This document shows positions 18,732 through 28,980 of a DNA stretch of 64,000 nucleotides, one piece after another. Source of the stretch: Methanobrevibacter millerae (lineage in GTDB: Archaea > Methanobacteriota > Methanobacteria > Methanobacteriales > Methanobacteriaceae); contig NZ_FMXB01000003.1 of assembly GCF_900103415.1 (NCBI RefSeq), positions 48,522 to 112,521 of the forward strand, in the 5' to 3' direction. The stretch's first letter is position 1. Each line of letters begins with the position of its first letter. The position numbers and the translations under genes were made by a program. A model generated the notes under the pieces. That model was not told the DNA's origin and made no database searches. It saw only the letters and a list, made by a program, of their open reading frames with translations.

Positions 18732-19451
18732 ATAAAGGTAGTTGCACCAATGGCGGGAATAACTGATTCACAGTTTTTAATCAGGGTTATTCCATGCGGA
18801 TTTGATGTGGTTACTTTAGGCGGATACAGCCTTGACGAAAAGACTGTTGAAGCTTCCTTAAAGATTTTAAAAAGGGGAAGAAAGGAATTCCACTATGAAC
18901 TTGACGAAATAATTCCCCACATTGAAAATGAAGCCAAAGCAATAAAGAAAGCTTATCCCGATGTTCGCGTAAGCGCAAACGTGCGTTCAGTAAGTCCCGA
19001 ACCGATAATAGAAGCTTCCAAAATTAAAGAACTTGATATAATAGAAATAAACTGTCATTGCCGTCAGGAAGAAATAACAGCTATCGGTTGCGGCCAGGAG
19101 ATGCTTAAAAGACCTGACCTATTCGATTACATCTCACAAATCACTGAAAACGCAGAAAGTGAAGTCTCAGTAAAGATACGCGCTAACGTTGAGGGAATAG
19201 ACACCTTAAAAACCGTCAAATTAATAGAAAGAGCCGGAGCAGACTATCTACACATTGATGCGATGGATCCGACCTGCATGGACGCCGACTGGGACTGTCT
19301 TAAAAGCATTTGCGCAAATACGGGCATTAAGGTTATCGGCAACAATTCCATCAATTCAGAAGAAAAGGTAAGGAAAATGTATGAATGCGGTGTTTTCGGC
19401 TTTTCAATAGCCCGTGCAGTCATTTCCGGAACTCTGGATTTCAATATTTAA
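18732..19451 (+). CDS. Dus-like TIM-barrel protein (MJ0144 type), probable AUA start (239 aa)
   Basis: Resembles the tRNA-dihydrouridine synthase fold. KVVAPMAGITDSQF is the first barrel strand with FMN-site residues; INCHCRQEEITAIGCGQEML, VSVKIRANV, DYLHIDAM and KVIGNNSI follow. The usual Dus catalytic cysteine context (NxGCP) is altered to EINCHCRQ, so the reaction is uncertain. A similar gene (MJ0144) neighbours the GTP cyclohydrolase III gene in Methanocaldococcus, from memory. Start: the first in-frame ATG (18750) would cut off the first barrel strand. Between the previous stop and 18750 the only near-cognate codon that restores the full start is ATA 18732, with GGGGGA 8 nt upstream. See findings. 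Confidence 0.72.
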   Translation: MKVVAPMAGITDSQFLIRVIPCGFDVVTLGGYSLDEKTVEASLKILKRGRKEFHYELDEIIPHIENEAKAIKKAYPDVRVSANVRSVSPEPIIEASKIKELDIIEINCHCRQEEITAIGCGQEMLKRPDLFDYISQITENAESEVSVKIRANVEGIDTLKTVKLIERAGADYLHIDAMDPTCMDADWDCLKSICANTGIKVIGNNSINSEEKVRKMYECGVFGFSIARAVISGTLDFNI

Positions 19452-19521
19452 CAGTGTTAATACAAACTTATATTAACATTCAAGATTAAACTTATAAATA
19501 ATTATATTAATGGGTGATTTC

Positions 19522-21126
19522 ATGAATTTTATAACTCTTAAAAACATTTCAAAATCCTTCAATGGAGTTGATGTTTTAAAGGATATTAACTTGGAGATAG
19601 GCGAAGGGGAAACATTAGGTATTTTGGGACGCAGTGGAAGCGGAAAATCAGTTTTAATCAACATGCTTAGAGGAACGCTTGACTACAAGCCGGATTCAGG
19701 AAGCATATTGCTTAACATTGCCGTATGTCCTGACTGTCTCACCGTTGAGCCTCCATCATTTGAAGGCAAAAAATGCGCTTGCGGCCATGAACTGCAGGTT
19801 CAGGAAGTTGATTTCTTTAACTGCGACAGAAAGTTATTCGCAGCTATTAAAAGAAGAATTTCAATTATGCTCCAGCGTAACTTCGCATTATACGACGAAG
19901 AAACCGTAATCGAAAACGTAATGAGAGCAATCGGGGACAGACTTCCATATGAAGAAGGACTTTACAGGTCTCTCGAATTGCTGGAAATGGTTCAGATGAA
20001 CCACCGTATCACTCACATTGCACGTGACTTGAGTGGGGGAGAAAAGCAGAGGGTAGTTCTTGCAAGACAGCTTGCTAAGGGGCCAATGACATTTTTAGCA
20101 GACGAACCGACTGGTACTCTTGACCCTCAGACCGCCGTAAAGCTTCACAATACCTTGAAAGAAGGTGTTAAGGACGAAGGAATCACCATGTTAATCACTT
20201 CCCACTGGCCTGAAGTAATGACAGAATTGGCAGATAAGGTAATCTGGCTTGAAGACGGCCAAATCAAAGAGGAAGGCGAACCTCAAACCGTAGTTGACAA
20301 TTTCATGGCTACCGTACCTGTTCCTAAAAAGCCGGAAATCCCTGAATTCGGTGAACCTGAAATTGTTCTCGAAGACGTTAAAAAGCACTATTATTCAATC
20401 GAAAGGGGAGTCATCAAGGCCGTTGACGGTGTTACATTAACTATTAATAATGAAGAAATCTTCGGTATTGTCGGTTTAAGCGGATCCGGTAAAACCACAA
20501 CTTCAAGAATGATTTTCGGTCTCACCGAGCCAAGCAGCGGTAAAATCGAAATAAGGCTTGGTGAAGATGAATGGATTGACATGACCAAGGTCGGTCCTCT
20601 TAATCGTGGTCGTATCATGCCGTATTTAGGCTTGCTGCACCAGGAATATTCACTTTATCCTCACAGAACCATTTTAGGTAACCTGACCGATGCAATCAGT
20701 CTGGACTTGCCTGCAGAATTCGGTAAAATCAAGGCAATTCACGCACTGACCACTGTAGGATTCAGTGAGGAACTTGCAGCATCAATTCTTGAAAAACATC
20801 CTGACGAACTGAGTGTAGGTGAAAAGCATAGGGTTGCACTTGCGCAGGTATTAATCAAGGAACCTAAAATTATTCTTTTAGACGAGCCAACGGGAACTAT
20901 GGATCCTATTACCCGTGTAGTCGTAACCGATTCAATCCTTAAGGCACGTGCCGAACTGGAACAGACTTTCATTATCATTTCACACGATATGGACTTCGTA
21001 CTGGACGTTTGTGACAGGGCAGCATTAATGAGAGGAGGAAAACTGCTGGATATCGGTACTCCTGAAGATATCGTTAATCAGCTGACTCCGGACGAAAAAG
21101 AAGACATGCTTAAAAGGGATGAATAA
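19522..21126 (+). CDS. atwA: Methyl-coenzyme M reductase activating component A2 (534 aa)
   Basis: An ABC-type protein with two nucleotide-binding domains that drives ATP-dependent reductive activation of methyl-CoM reductase; it has no membrane domain. First domain: Walker A GRSGSGKS (36-43), signature LSGGEKQR, Walker [12 protein letters not shown], switch TSHWPE. Second domain: Walker A GLSGSGKT, degenerate signature LSVGEKHR, Walker [12 protein letters not shown], switch ISHDMD. An insert after the first Walker A contains CPDC (69-72) and CAC (85-87), a possible metal site. ATG 19522 is favoured by GGGTGAT at 19512-19518; the upstream ATG 19510 overlaps it. The mrt operon whose product it may activate is 36 kb away in the window. 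Confidence 0.92.
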   Translation: MNFITLKNISKSFNGVDVLKDINLEIGEGETLGILGRSGSGKSVLINMLRGTLDYKPDSGSILLNIAVCPDCLTVEPPSFEGKKCACGHELQVQEVDFFNCDRKLFAAIKRRISIMLQRNFALYDEETVIENVMRAIGDRLPYEEGLYRSLELLEMVQMNHRITHIARDLSGGEKQRVVLARQLAKGPMTFLADEPTGTLDPQTAVKLHNTLKEGVKDEGITMLITSHWPEVMTELADKVIWLEDGQIKEEGEPQTVVDNFMATVPVPKKPEIPEFGEPEIVLEDVKKHYYSIERGVIKAVDGVTLTINNEEIFGIVGLSGSGKTTTSRMIFGLTEPSSGKIEIRLGEDEWIDMTKVGPLNRGRIMPYLGLLHQEYSLYPHRTILGNLTDAISLDLPAEFGKIKAIHALTTVGFSEELAASILEKHPDELSVGEKHRVALAQVLIKEPKIILLDEPTGTMDPITRVVVTDSILKARAELEQTFIIISHDMDFVLDVCDRAALMRGGKLLDIGTPEDIVNQLTPDEKEDMLKRDE

Positions 21127-21133
21127 TTCTCTT

Positions 21134-21799
21134 TTAACCATTTAATATTTTTTTTATTTCCGCCCAGTTAGGGCAATTCTTATCCATTAATTTTTTAAAG
21201 TTTTTAGAGTGATTGAACTCGATTAAATGGCACAGTTCATGAATGAATACGTATTCCAGACATATTTTTGGCTTTTTGGCTAAATTCAGGTTAAGGGTAA
21301 TCACCCCGTTTTTCCTGCAGTTGCCCCAGTTTTTCATCTTTCTTATTTTCACTTCGTTTGGCGATTTTCCCACTTTTTTTATGCATTTATTGTAGATTTG
21401 TGGAATCTCTTTTTTAAGTTCATTTCGGTAAAAGTCTTCCAAGGTTTTTTGGCGGCTTTTGATTTTGCTTCTTTTTGAAACCGGCAGATAAATGGTTTTG
21501 TCTTTAGCGAAGGCATTTTTAACATTGTTTTCAATCAGCTGCAGGGTGTACTCTTCGCCCCAGAGATAATGCTTTTCGCCGTTGACGTACTTTAACTTGG
21601 GGACATAATCAGTATTGGCTATTTCTTCACGCTTTTTTAATATCCAGTCCATTTTAGATTCGATGAAATTAATGATTTCCTCATCGCTTACATATTCTGG
21701 AGCGGAAACCTTAACCTCACCGTCTGGAGCGGTGACTCTGAGATAAAGGTTTTTGATGTTTTTTCTTTTTACATTGATTTCAATGCCGTTAACTATCAT
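21134..21799 (-). CDS. YgjP-type (DUF45) zinc metalloprotease (221 aa)
   Basis: A SprT/M48-like metallopeptidase. The zinc motif FIHELCHLIEFNHSKNF supplies His187, Glu188 and His191, with His197 as a further ligand. Upstream are NWGNCRKNGVITLNLNLAKK, the strand pair typical of the YgjP/DUF45 family, and NLYLRVTAPDGEVKVSAP at the N-terminus. In other organisms the family is often carried with type I restriction genes; none is present here. It stands convergent with atwA, 7 bp apart. Confidence 0.85.
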   Translation of the reverse strand: MIVNGIEINVKRKNIKNLYLRVTAPDGEVKVSAPEYVSDEEIINFIESKMDWILKKREEIANTDYVPKLKYVNGEKHYLWGEEYTLQLIENNVKNAFAKDKTIYLPVSKRSKIKSRQKTLEDFYRNELKKEIPQIYNKCIKKVGKSPNEVKIRKMKNWGNCRKNGVITLNLNLAKKPKICLEYVFIHELCHLIEFNHSKNFKKLMDKNCPNWAEIKKILNG

Positions 21800-21840
21800 T
21801 AATCATGCCTCTTATTCATGACAAATTATAATAAATGAAA

Positions 21841-22038
21841 TTAATCATTTATAGAGTTTCTATAATCTTTTGCAACATCTTCGGGAGCATATTTGAGCAG
21901 AATTTCATTTACTTGGCGCATATGATCCAATTCTTCTTTCAGATTGGCTATTTTTTCATCTTTGCTTTTGATGATTTTTCTATATCTTTCTTGCTCTATA
22001 TATTCCCACATTTCTTTAAAGCCGATTTTTCCGGTCAT
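21841..22038 (-). pseudogene. Decayed 3' copy of the Rpn-type nuclease gene
   Basis: A 65-codon frame whose first part (GFKEMWEYIEQERYRKIIKS) is almost the same as the C-terminal part of the 22119-22970 protein (GFKEMWEYIEQERFRKIIKS). It ends similarly in YAPEDVAKDYRNS against YAPDDVKKDYRNS. The middle has diverged. It is the remnant of a tandem duplication whose upstream part has been lost. As it starts with ATG and stays open it could still be made as a small coiled-coil peptide, but nothing supports a function. Confidence 0.75.
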
Positions 22039-22118
22039 TTCTAATCTTTCCTAAATTTCATTAATTTTTCACATTATTTAATGAATATTCGAAAATAGGA
22101 AAAACTAAATGAAGATAA

Positions 22119-22970
22119 TCATTTAGAGTTCCTATAATCTTTTTTAACATCATCTGGAGCATATTGAAGCAAGTCTTCAATAATTTGACTCATTTCAGAT
22201 ATTTCTTCATCTTTGCTTTTGATGATTTTTCTAAATCTTTCTTGCTCTATATATTCCCACATTTCTTTAAAACCAACTTTTCCCATCATTTTTAATTCCC
22301 TCACAATTTCATTAATTTTTTCACCATCATCTAATAAATATGTTGTCCAGACAGCTACGCAAGTCGTTAAAATATTTAATAATGATGGTTTTGTTTTGCA
22401 TTTTCGAGTAATGTCTAAAATAATGTCTACTACTTCTTCATTGCTTTTCCCGTGATTTATCACTGGAAATGAACAGACATCTAAAACATCATACGCATTT
22501 AAATGAGTATTATTTCCTATTTTGAAGTAAATATTATTTAATATTTTTGTTGATTCGATTCTTCTTGATTGAATTATATGGGTTTTCACGAAGATATCCT
22601 GATTTGAGTAGTATCCTGTAATATCGTTCTTTCCTGTGTATACTACCCATTGTTCAACGTTATAACCTTTTTCAATTAATTCAAGAAGGTATCGGGTATT
22701 TCTCAGTATTTTGAAATTGTTGTATTGTGATTGATGTTCCAGATTAATCATAATTCCATTTTCTCTGGAGTATAGTGAATCCAGTTCTGACCTTTTCAAC
22801 AAATCATCAATTAAATCATTCGGTTCTCTTTTTCCAATATCATCGTAACCGGTTATATATCTTGGAAACTCTTCAACGTTATTGGAAAGAAAATGGAATA
22901 CCCAATCTTGAGTGTTTCGTCTATCGTAGACATTTATTGCTTCGTCACTATTAGTATTATTGTTTTTCAT
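22119..22970 (-). CDS. Rpn/PD-(D/E)XK nuclease family protein (283 aa)
   Basis: Looks like the recombination-promoting nuclease (Rpn, YhgA-like) family of putative transposase-related endonucleases. The N-terminal region has DRRNTQDWVFHFLSNNVEEF and LDSLYSRENGIMINLEHQS, with the acidic residue and E-x-Q of the PD-(D/E)XK-like core, followed by YLLELIEKGYNVEQWVVYTG. The C-terminus is a charged coiled coil. ATG 22970 is chosen because the upstream in-frame GTG at 22979 lies in GAGTGAT, the ribosome binding site. The 3' end is duplicated just downstream at 21841-22038. Confidence 0.7.
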   Translation of the reverse strand: MKNNNTNSDEAINVYDRRNTQDWVFHFLSNNVEEFPRYITGYDDIGKREPNDLIDDLLKRSELDSLYSRENGIMINLEHQSQYNNFKILRNTRYLLELIEKGYNVEQWVVYTGKNDITGYYSNQDIFVKTHIIQSRRIESTKILNNIYFKIGNNTHLNAYDVLDVCSFPVINHGKSNEEVVDIILDITRKCKTKPSLLNILTTCVAVWTTYLLDDGEKINEIVRELKMMGKVGFKEMWEYIEQERFRKIIKSKDEEISEMSQIIEDLLQYAPDDVKKDYRNSK

Positions 22971-23262
22971 AGTAATCACTCAAAAAATTCCTGTATTTTA
23001 CTATTATTTTAATCATATTTAAATATTTTTAAAAATAAAGTACTATATAAGCTTTATTGTAAAAAATACATTCATTCTGAAATATTCTAATGAAAAGGTA
23101 AAATTATAATCACTTATAAGAATTATAATCACTTGTAAGAATTCTAATCAGAAATACATGATATTTAAACTTTCCCAAATTAATTCAATTTGTAAATTTA
23201 TAAATATCACTTTATATCATATATATTACATTAACATCTAATGATTGTGAAGGGGTGAAAGG
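22971..23262 (+). promoter_or_regulatory. Leader region of adhesin-like gene 2 with direct repeats
   Basis: 292 bp of AT-rich spacer. At 23101-23151 there are nearly three copies of a 19-nt unit, AAGAATTATAATCACTTRT. TATA candidates are AATTTATAAATA near 23194-23205 and TTTATATCATATATATTA near 23211-23228. AGGGGTGA at 23251-23258 is the ribosome binding site for the ATT start at 23263. The repeats sit about 50-100 bp upstream of the TATA elements, where an activator or a repressor could bind. Confidence 0.5.
23101..23151 (+). repeat. 2.7 direct repeats of a 19-nt AT-rich unit
   Basis: Units at 23101-23117 (partial), 23118-23136 and 23137-23151 (partial, TTCTAATCAG variant) follow AAGAATTATAATCACTTRT. 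The core AAGAATTATAATCA also occurs at 11616-11629 in front of the mreB operon. Confidence 0.65.
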
Positions 23263-26200
23263 ATTAAAAAAAGATATCTGCTCGTTGCACTGCTTATGGT
23301 TTACCTGTCATTAAGCGCGGTTTCAGCCGTTGATGATACTGATGTTTCAGTTTTGGCAAATCCGATAATTGATGATTCGGGAATAGTTTTCGATGATTCC
23401 TTAAGCATCAGAGATTCCAGAACCATTGAAATCACTCAGGACAACTATAATGACTATTTCAACCAGTATACTGGGGAAATCAAAGCCGGTGCAGACATAA
23501 AAAGCGGAGACACGCTGAAGATAGGTAACGTTTCCAATCATGCCTTTGTCATTGACCGCCAGCTTACGATAATGCCGATATCTCCAAATGATGAGATATC
23601 AAATGGTGTCATTCATTTGGCTAAAGGCAGTGACTATTCTACAGTGGCTAATCTCACAATCAACAACACCAAAGGAATCCTAAGCATTAATTCTCAGGAA
23701 GTCGCATTATTGCACGGTATCTGGCTATCTGATACGAATTACAATAACATTACAGGAAACATTATAAGAATAGCCAACAGCGGAGGCGTTTACGCAATGC
23801 CGATGCACAACTCCAATTATAACAATATCATCGCAAATGACATGAAAACGTGGGTTACCTGCGATATCATCATGGCAGACTCCAATTACAATCTTATTTC
23901 TAAAAATACAATTGAAGTCTTGAGCTATTCCGATATGTCGGTTACAAATTTGATTTATTTTTCACCATTCGCCTTTGCAGGCCGTCTGGGCTCCTCATTG
24001 TGTCTTGGAAACACGATTACCTACAACAATTTAATAGGCTTTTCAACGCTGCCGATGTCAATTGTCATACAGGCAATCTATGAAAACAACGTAAATACGA
24101 CCATTGCGCATAATAGGATTTACAAGGGTTCATACGGCATTAACCTGTATGCGGATAACGCCTTTGTATATAACAATACCGTAAATAACAGCGCCGTTGG
24201 AATAATGACTCGAGGCTCAAACATTTCAGTCATTAACAACAGCGTATCAGGACTGAGACAAAAAACGGGAATAATGATTTTCGGCGAAAAGGGTTCAAAT
24301 GACGTGGCCTATGGTAACAACATAACATTTAAAGACGTTTCACAGGCATTGGTTGTCGGGGATTATGCCGAAGCCCATGACAACATAATTAACGTGGCGG
24401 ATTACGGTGTGGGAATCAGCGTCACGGGAGATGAACCTTATGTTCATGACAACAAGGTTAAAGTCTCATATGACGATGCGATTCAGTTCCTGTCAAATAA
24501 TGCCGTTATTGCAGATAATATATTGATAACCAATGCCCGAGGAATCTCAATTACGACAGCAAATCTCGACAGGTATTACAACAACACCATTTCCGGAAAT
24601 AAGATTACAAGCGACAGCTACGGAATCTATCTTAAAGGTCTGGTGTATAACACGACCATTTCAGCCAATGTTATCGAAACGAACGCCACTGAAGGAATAT
24701 ACAAGGACATTACCGATGAGCTGTCAGATTCAAACTACGACAACATGATTAATGGAGTCATATACGACGCTACTGCATTAATTATTGACGACAGCAATTT
24801 CTATGAGTATTTCGATGAAAACGGCTATCTAAACTACACTTTCGCTAAGGGCAGATCCAATTCAATCATATTGACTTTCCTTTCAAACAAAAACATTTTC
24901 ATCGACAGAAAAATCAACGTAATAAGCAACAAAATGGATAATCTTTTATTCAACGTCTCAGTAACGTTTTTAAGTGATTCAAGCGGATCATTAATAAGGG
25001 ATTTGAACTTCATGAATTACAATAAAAATGCTGTAATTTTAAATGATGCGGATAACGTTAATGTAATGTCCAATAACATCACATTAATGCTTTCTAAAGG
25101 CTCCAAGGACAGTGCTGCCATTTTTATCATTGGCGTTGGCGACAATAACATCATTTCAGGAAATAACATCTACGTTAACTCAAAAATCGATTATGCTTAT
25201 GCAATAAGCGCTTCAGCATTCAATCCATACACATTAACCTATAACAGGGAGTTTTCAAAGGGCTTTAAGATTTCAAACAACAATATCATAATGATTTCAA
25301 AGGGGATGGCCGAAGCGATATTTTCAGACGCAATCGTTGAAGCTGAGATTACCGGAAACAATATAAATATAATAGCTGATGAAAACGGCTACGGAATAGC
25401 GGGCGTCAACATTATAGGAAGGCTTCATGACTGGAACGTTTCAGGAAACGAAATAATAATTCACTCAAAGAAAATGGCATACCTCATTGAAGTTCACATG
25501 TTTGACAACATGACAATTGAAGATAATTACCTCTACAGCCAAAGCAGCGGCGCTTACGCAGTCGCCACATACATGTCAGACATGATAAACGTTACAAAAA
25601 ACGAAATCATAATTAATGCGGGGGATTTATCCAACATAAAAGATAACATGGACGTTATTCAGCCGGGAAACGCTGCAGTTTACATTTGCGGATTAAACAA
25701 TAACGTAAGCGTAACTGCTAACGTCATCGATACCAACGCTTCAAATCCTATAATCGTCGATGATATTGACTCAACCGTTGAAATAACAGATAACGGCCAT
25801 GTATTAAGCGACTATAACTATGACGTTTACTTTGATGAAAATCATGTCATTAATGATGTCATTTATGAAGGAAACGCATTATTATTGGGCAATCTGACCA
25901 ATCATCAGACATTAATCATTAACAAGACGATTTCAATATTGCCTTTCAGGAACTTCATCCCTTCCGTTAATTTAATCATTAATGCTGCTTTAAGCGTTGC
26001 AAACATGTCCTTTTACAATTCAACGATTTATTTAAATAATGTCTCAGAGGTTAACGTTATCAATAACACCTTCAACGATTCAATAATATTTATAAATGGA
26101 GGATTTGACAATCACATAGTTAACAACAGCTTCATTAATGCCTCCGCAATTAACTTAAGCAATACTTATGGGGATGTCATTAATTCAAATGATTTCTCCT

Positions 26201-28965
26201 TTAACGGCTCTCAAATGATTTCTATTTTAGATTCTGGCGAAATTCAAATATTAAACAATGCAGTCAATGCCAAAGGCGATGATTTAAGGGTAATATCCCT
26301 TTACAACTCAAACGATAACATTATTGAGTCAAACAGTATCAGTGCGGAATTTTTAAGAGGCGCTGGTATTTATTTAGTTAATTCAGACTATAATGCCCTC
26401 AAATCAAATGACATTCTCATTAATGGAAAATCAGATATCACCAACCAGACGGGAATTCTGCTTAAGGACTCTTCAAACAACGTGATTTTAACCAATTTCA
26501 TAATCTCCACATCAGTTAACGGCGGGGATTATGCCATAATGCTTATTGAAGATAAGGATCTCTCAAATACTGTTAATTTAAATTACTTAATCAGTGACAA
26601 CGGCAACAGGCGTGCAAACGAGGCTGTCTACAGCATTTATGAAGTCATTGAAGGAAACACTCCTTATCTGATTTATGTAAGCGATGAGGGAAGCGACATT
26701 GCAGGTGACGGAAGCGAATCCAATCCGTACTCCACGATAACTTTCGCATTAAGCAAATCATTCAATCACGCAGTCATTAACGTGATTAAGGGAACGTTCA
26801 TTGAATCCAATTTAATCATTGACAAAAACATCACGATTTCAGCCGTCAATCCGGGAAACGTCGTAATTAACGCCAATAACAAGCAGCTATTTACGATAGC
26901 TTCAAACGGAACTCTCACAGTTAACGGAATTACTTTCAAAAACGGCTTTGACGTGGATGGCGGATCATTATTTAAAAACAACGGAAGCTTATTCATTAAC
27001 AATTCTGTCATTTCAAACTCATCTTCATATTATGACAATTCAAATCCTGTATTTGACCATATCGTCGATGAAACATCATCAACAACAATCAACTGCACCA
27101 GAATGGGAATGGGAGGAGCCATCTTAAACTATGGTACTTTACTTATCAACGCTACGTTAATCAATAACAATTTCGCCCATATAGGAGGCGCAATAGCTGA
27201 TTTCGGCAAAACCAGAATCAATTCATCAAGATTTATCTTCAACAAGGCGGTTCACGGCGGTGCCATCTATACGGATTCTCCGGATACCTTGGAAATTGAC
27301 AATTCATTATTCGAGGATAATCAGGCAATAATCTCTTTGGATTATTGTATGATTCGCAAAGCCCAGTCATCATGGTCAATTGATACGGGATACGGTTATA
27401 CTTACTCTTCACTGTGCGATAATCCGCTGGCCTCAGGAGGCGCAATATTTACCCGCACAACCGATTTGGATATTTCAAATACTGAATTCAGTAAAAACAA
27501 CGCATGGAAAGGAGGAGCAATTGCCACCAATTTCGTTTCATCAAGCTCCAAAACCAAACTGCCGGTATCAATAACGTTAAACGACTGTTTATTCGAAGAC
27601 AACAGGGCAACCAACGCCGTGCACGTCAATGAAAATCTTGCAGGCAATTATCCATACAACAGCGATTATAACGGCGGTGCAATTTACGGAGCGTTCGAAA
27701 GCTTCCACGCATACGGCACCGACTTTTTGTCAAATCAGGCAGGCATTGATGACGGTTTCAGCGGTGACGGCGGTGCATTAAAGGTTCAGTCACGTGATGG
27801 AGTCATTGACCTGTGCAAATTCATTAATAACAGGGCAGGACTGACCGGCGGAGCCCTGGACCTCTCAAACAACTTCATTATCACAAGAACGATCATTTCC
27901 AACAATTCCGCAATGTACGGCGGTGCCATCAATTATCAGTCCTACTCATATTACGGACACGTTCAGGACAATTTGAACATTTATAATTCCACAATAACCA
28001 ATAACATGGCCTTGAACTCAGGAGGAGCCTTCAGGGTAGGCCAGTCCAACGTAACGGTTCATTACTCAAACATTTATGACAATTTCGCTCCTGAGGGAAC
28101 TACCATGTCCGCTTCATATATCGGAGCGGGTCCGGACAAGGTTTCAGCCGACATGAGGTACAATTATTGGGGAACTAACGAATTCGGCAAGGTAATGGCT
28201 GCAGACAACTCTGTATACAACTTCCCGAACGTTATCACCGGAAGAAAATCAAATACAATAATCAACTGGGTTGTAGTTGACGAAAAATCAGATGACGATA
28301 ATCCTTCACCTCCAATCGATTCAGGTGATTCAGACGATAATCCTGGAAGAATTGTTGTAAATCCGGGCTCCACAAAGCCGGGTACGGGTACGAATACGGA
28401 AATAGGTAATAAAGGAAATGGAAACGGGGGAAGCGGAGATGTTTCATCCAAAGGAAACAGGCCAGGTTCCGGAAGCAATATGGGCAATGGCGACGGCGGA
28501 AAATGGGGTGACGGCGAATCACAGTCATCATCAAACAGGAACGGTTCAAATACAATATCAAACGTTGATTCATCAGACGTATTCTCCTCTTCCTCAAACA
28601 GGTCTACTTCAAGTTCCGAATCCAGTAAACAATCTTCTTCTGAACCAACAAGTGAATCAGGAGATTCCTCAATTCCGGATACATTCAAAGGAAATGACGA
28701 AATGGTTAACGTGAACAATACTGATATGGGTGAATCATCATCCTCAGCATCAAGCGACTCATCTCCTGCAGGAGAAACGTCAAGTTCTGGGGGAAGTTCA
28801 GCTTCACAGGCTTCTTCATCATCCAAATCATATGAACTCAATGAAAAGACCGTTAAGGAACTGGATAACAATGTGGACATATTTATTGTCTTTGGGGTTT
28901 TGATTCTGATTTTCATTTTATTCATTATCGGCTATAAACGAAAGGAAAACGATGAGGACTATTAA
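23263..28965 (+). CDS. Adhesin-like protein 2: membrane-anchored beta-helix protein, probable AUU start (1900 aa)
   Basis: A giant surface protein. With initiation at ATT 23263 it begins (M)KKRYLLVALLMVYLSLSAVSA, a complete signal peptide; the first ATG (23296) lies inside its hydrophobic core. No ATG, GTG or TTG exists in frame between the preceding stop (23248) and 23296. Residues about 60-1100 are NosD-like beta-helix rungs (NYNNI, NNIISGNNI). A new helix domain opens near 1140 with IYVSDEGSDIAGDGSESNPY, continues with GGAI-type rungs and closes near 1632 with YNYWGTN. Residues 1667-1860 are a D/S/G/N-rich low-complexity stalk. A C-terminal membrane helix (about 1873-1893, IFIVFGVLILIFILFIIGY) and the tail KRKENDEDY anchor it. 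No LPxTG motif. It differs from the other three in lacking Ig-like terminal repeats. The adhesion role is inferred. Confidence 0.82.
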   Translation: MKKRYLLVALLMVYLSLSAVSAVDDTDVSVLANPIIDDSGIVFDDSLSIRDSRTIEITQDNYNDYFNQYTGEIKAGADIKSGDTLKIGNVSNHAFVIDRQLTIMPISPNDEISNGVIHLAKGSDYSTVANLTINNTKGILSINSQEVALLHGIWLSDTNYNNITGNIIRIANSGGVYAMPMHNSNYNNIIANDMKTWVTCDIIMADSNYNLISKNTIEVLSYSDMSVTNLIYFSPFAFAGRLGSSLCLGNTITYNNLIGFSTLPMSIVIQAIYENNVNTTIAHNRIYKGSYGINLYADNAFVYNNTVNNSAVGIMTRGSNISVINNSVSGLRQKTGIMIFGEKGSNDVAYGNNITFKDVSQALVVGDYAEAHDNIINVADYGVGISVTGDEPYVHDNKVKVSYDDAIQFLSNNAVIADNILITNARGISITTANLDRYYNNTISGNKITSDSYGIYLKGLVYNTTISANVIETNATEGIYKDITDELSDSNYDNMINGVIYDATALIIDDSNFYEYFDENGYLNYTFAKGRSNSIILTFLSNKNIFIDRKINVISNKMDNLLFNVSVTFLSDSSGSLIRDLNFMNYNKNAVILNDADNVNVMSNNITLMLSKGSKDSAAIFIIGVGDNNIISGNNIYVNSKIDYAYAISASAFNPYTLTYNREFSKGFKISNNNIIMISKGMAEAIFSDAIVEAEITGNNINIIADENGYGIAGVNIIGRLHDWNVSGNEIIIHSKKMAYLIEVHMFDNMTIEDNYLYSQSSGAYAVATYMSDMINVTKNEIIINAGDLSNIKDNMDVIQPGNAAVYICGLNNNVSVTANVIDTNASNPIIVDDIDSTVEITDNGHVLSDYNYDVYFDENHVINDVIYEGNALLLGNLTNHQTLIINKTISILPFRNFIPSVNLIINAALSVANMSFYNSTIYLNNVSEVNVINNTFNDSIIFINGGFDNHIVNNSFINASAINLSNTYGDVINSNDFSFNGSQMISILDSGEIQILNNAVNAKGDDLRVISLYNSNDNIIESNSISAEFLRGAGIYLVNSDYNALKSNDILINGKSDITNQTGILLKDSSNNVILTNFIISTSVNGGDYAIMLIEDKDLSNTVNLNYLISDNGNRRANEAVYSIYEVIEGNTPYLIYVSDEGSDIAGDGSESNPYSTITFALSKSFNHAVINVIKGTFIESNLIIDKNITISAVNPGNVVINANNKQLFTIASNGTLTVNGITFKNGFDVDGGSLFKNNGSLFINNSVISNSSSYYDNSNPVFDHIVDETSSTTINCTRMGMGGAILNYGTLLINATLINNNFAHIGGAIADFGKTRINSSRFIFNKAVHGGAIYTDSPDTLEIDNSLFEDNQAIISLDYCMIRKAQSSWSIDTGYGYTYSSLCDNPLASGGAIFTRTTDLDISNTEFSKNNAWKGGAIATNFVSSSSKTKLPVSITLNDCLFEDNRATNAVHVNENLAGNYPYNSDYNGGAIYGAFESFHAYGTDFLSNQAGIDDGFSGDGGALKVQSRDGVIDLCKFINNRAGLTGGALDLSNNFIITRTIISNNSAMYGGAINYQSYSYYGHVQDNLNIYNSTITNNMALNSGGAFRVGQSNVTVHYSNIYDNFAPEGTTMSASYIGAGPDKVSADMRYNYWGTNEFGKVMAADNSVYNFPNVITGRKSNTIINWVVVDEKSDDDNPSPPIDSGDSDDNPGRIVVNPGSTKPGTGTNTEIGNKGNGNGGSGDVSSKGNRPGSGSNMGNGDGGKWGDGESQSSSNRNGSNTISNVDSSDVFSSSSNRSTSSSESSKQSSSEPTSESGDSSIPDTFKGNDEMVNVNNTDMGESSSSASSDSSPAGETSSSGGSSASQASSSSKSYELNEKTVKELDNNVDIFIVFGVLILIFILFIIGYKRKENDEDY

Positions 28966-28980
28966 CTGGGGGTTTTTAAC

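Noticed and set aside
28164-28925. Open 253-codon frame on the minus strand, rich in acidic residues and serine
   Set aside because: It lies opposite the low-complexity stalk and membrane end of adhesin-like gene 2, where biased codons keep the other strand open. No ribosome binding site or promoter was seen.
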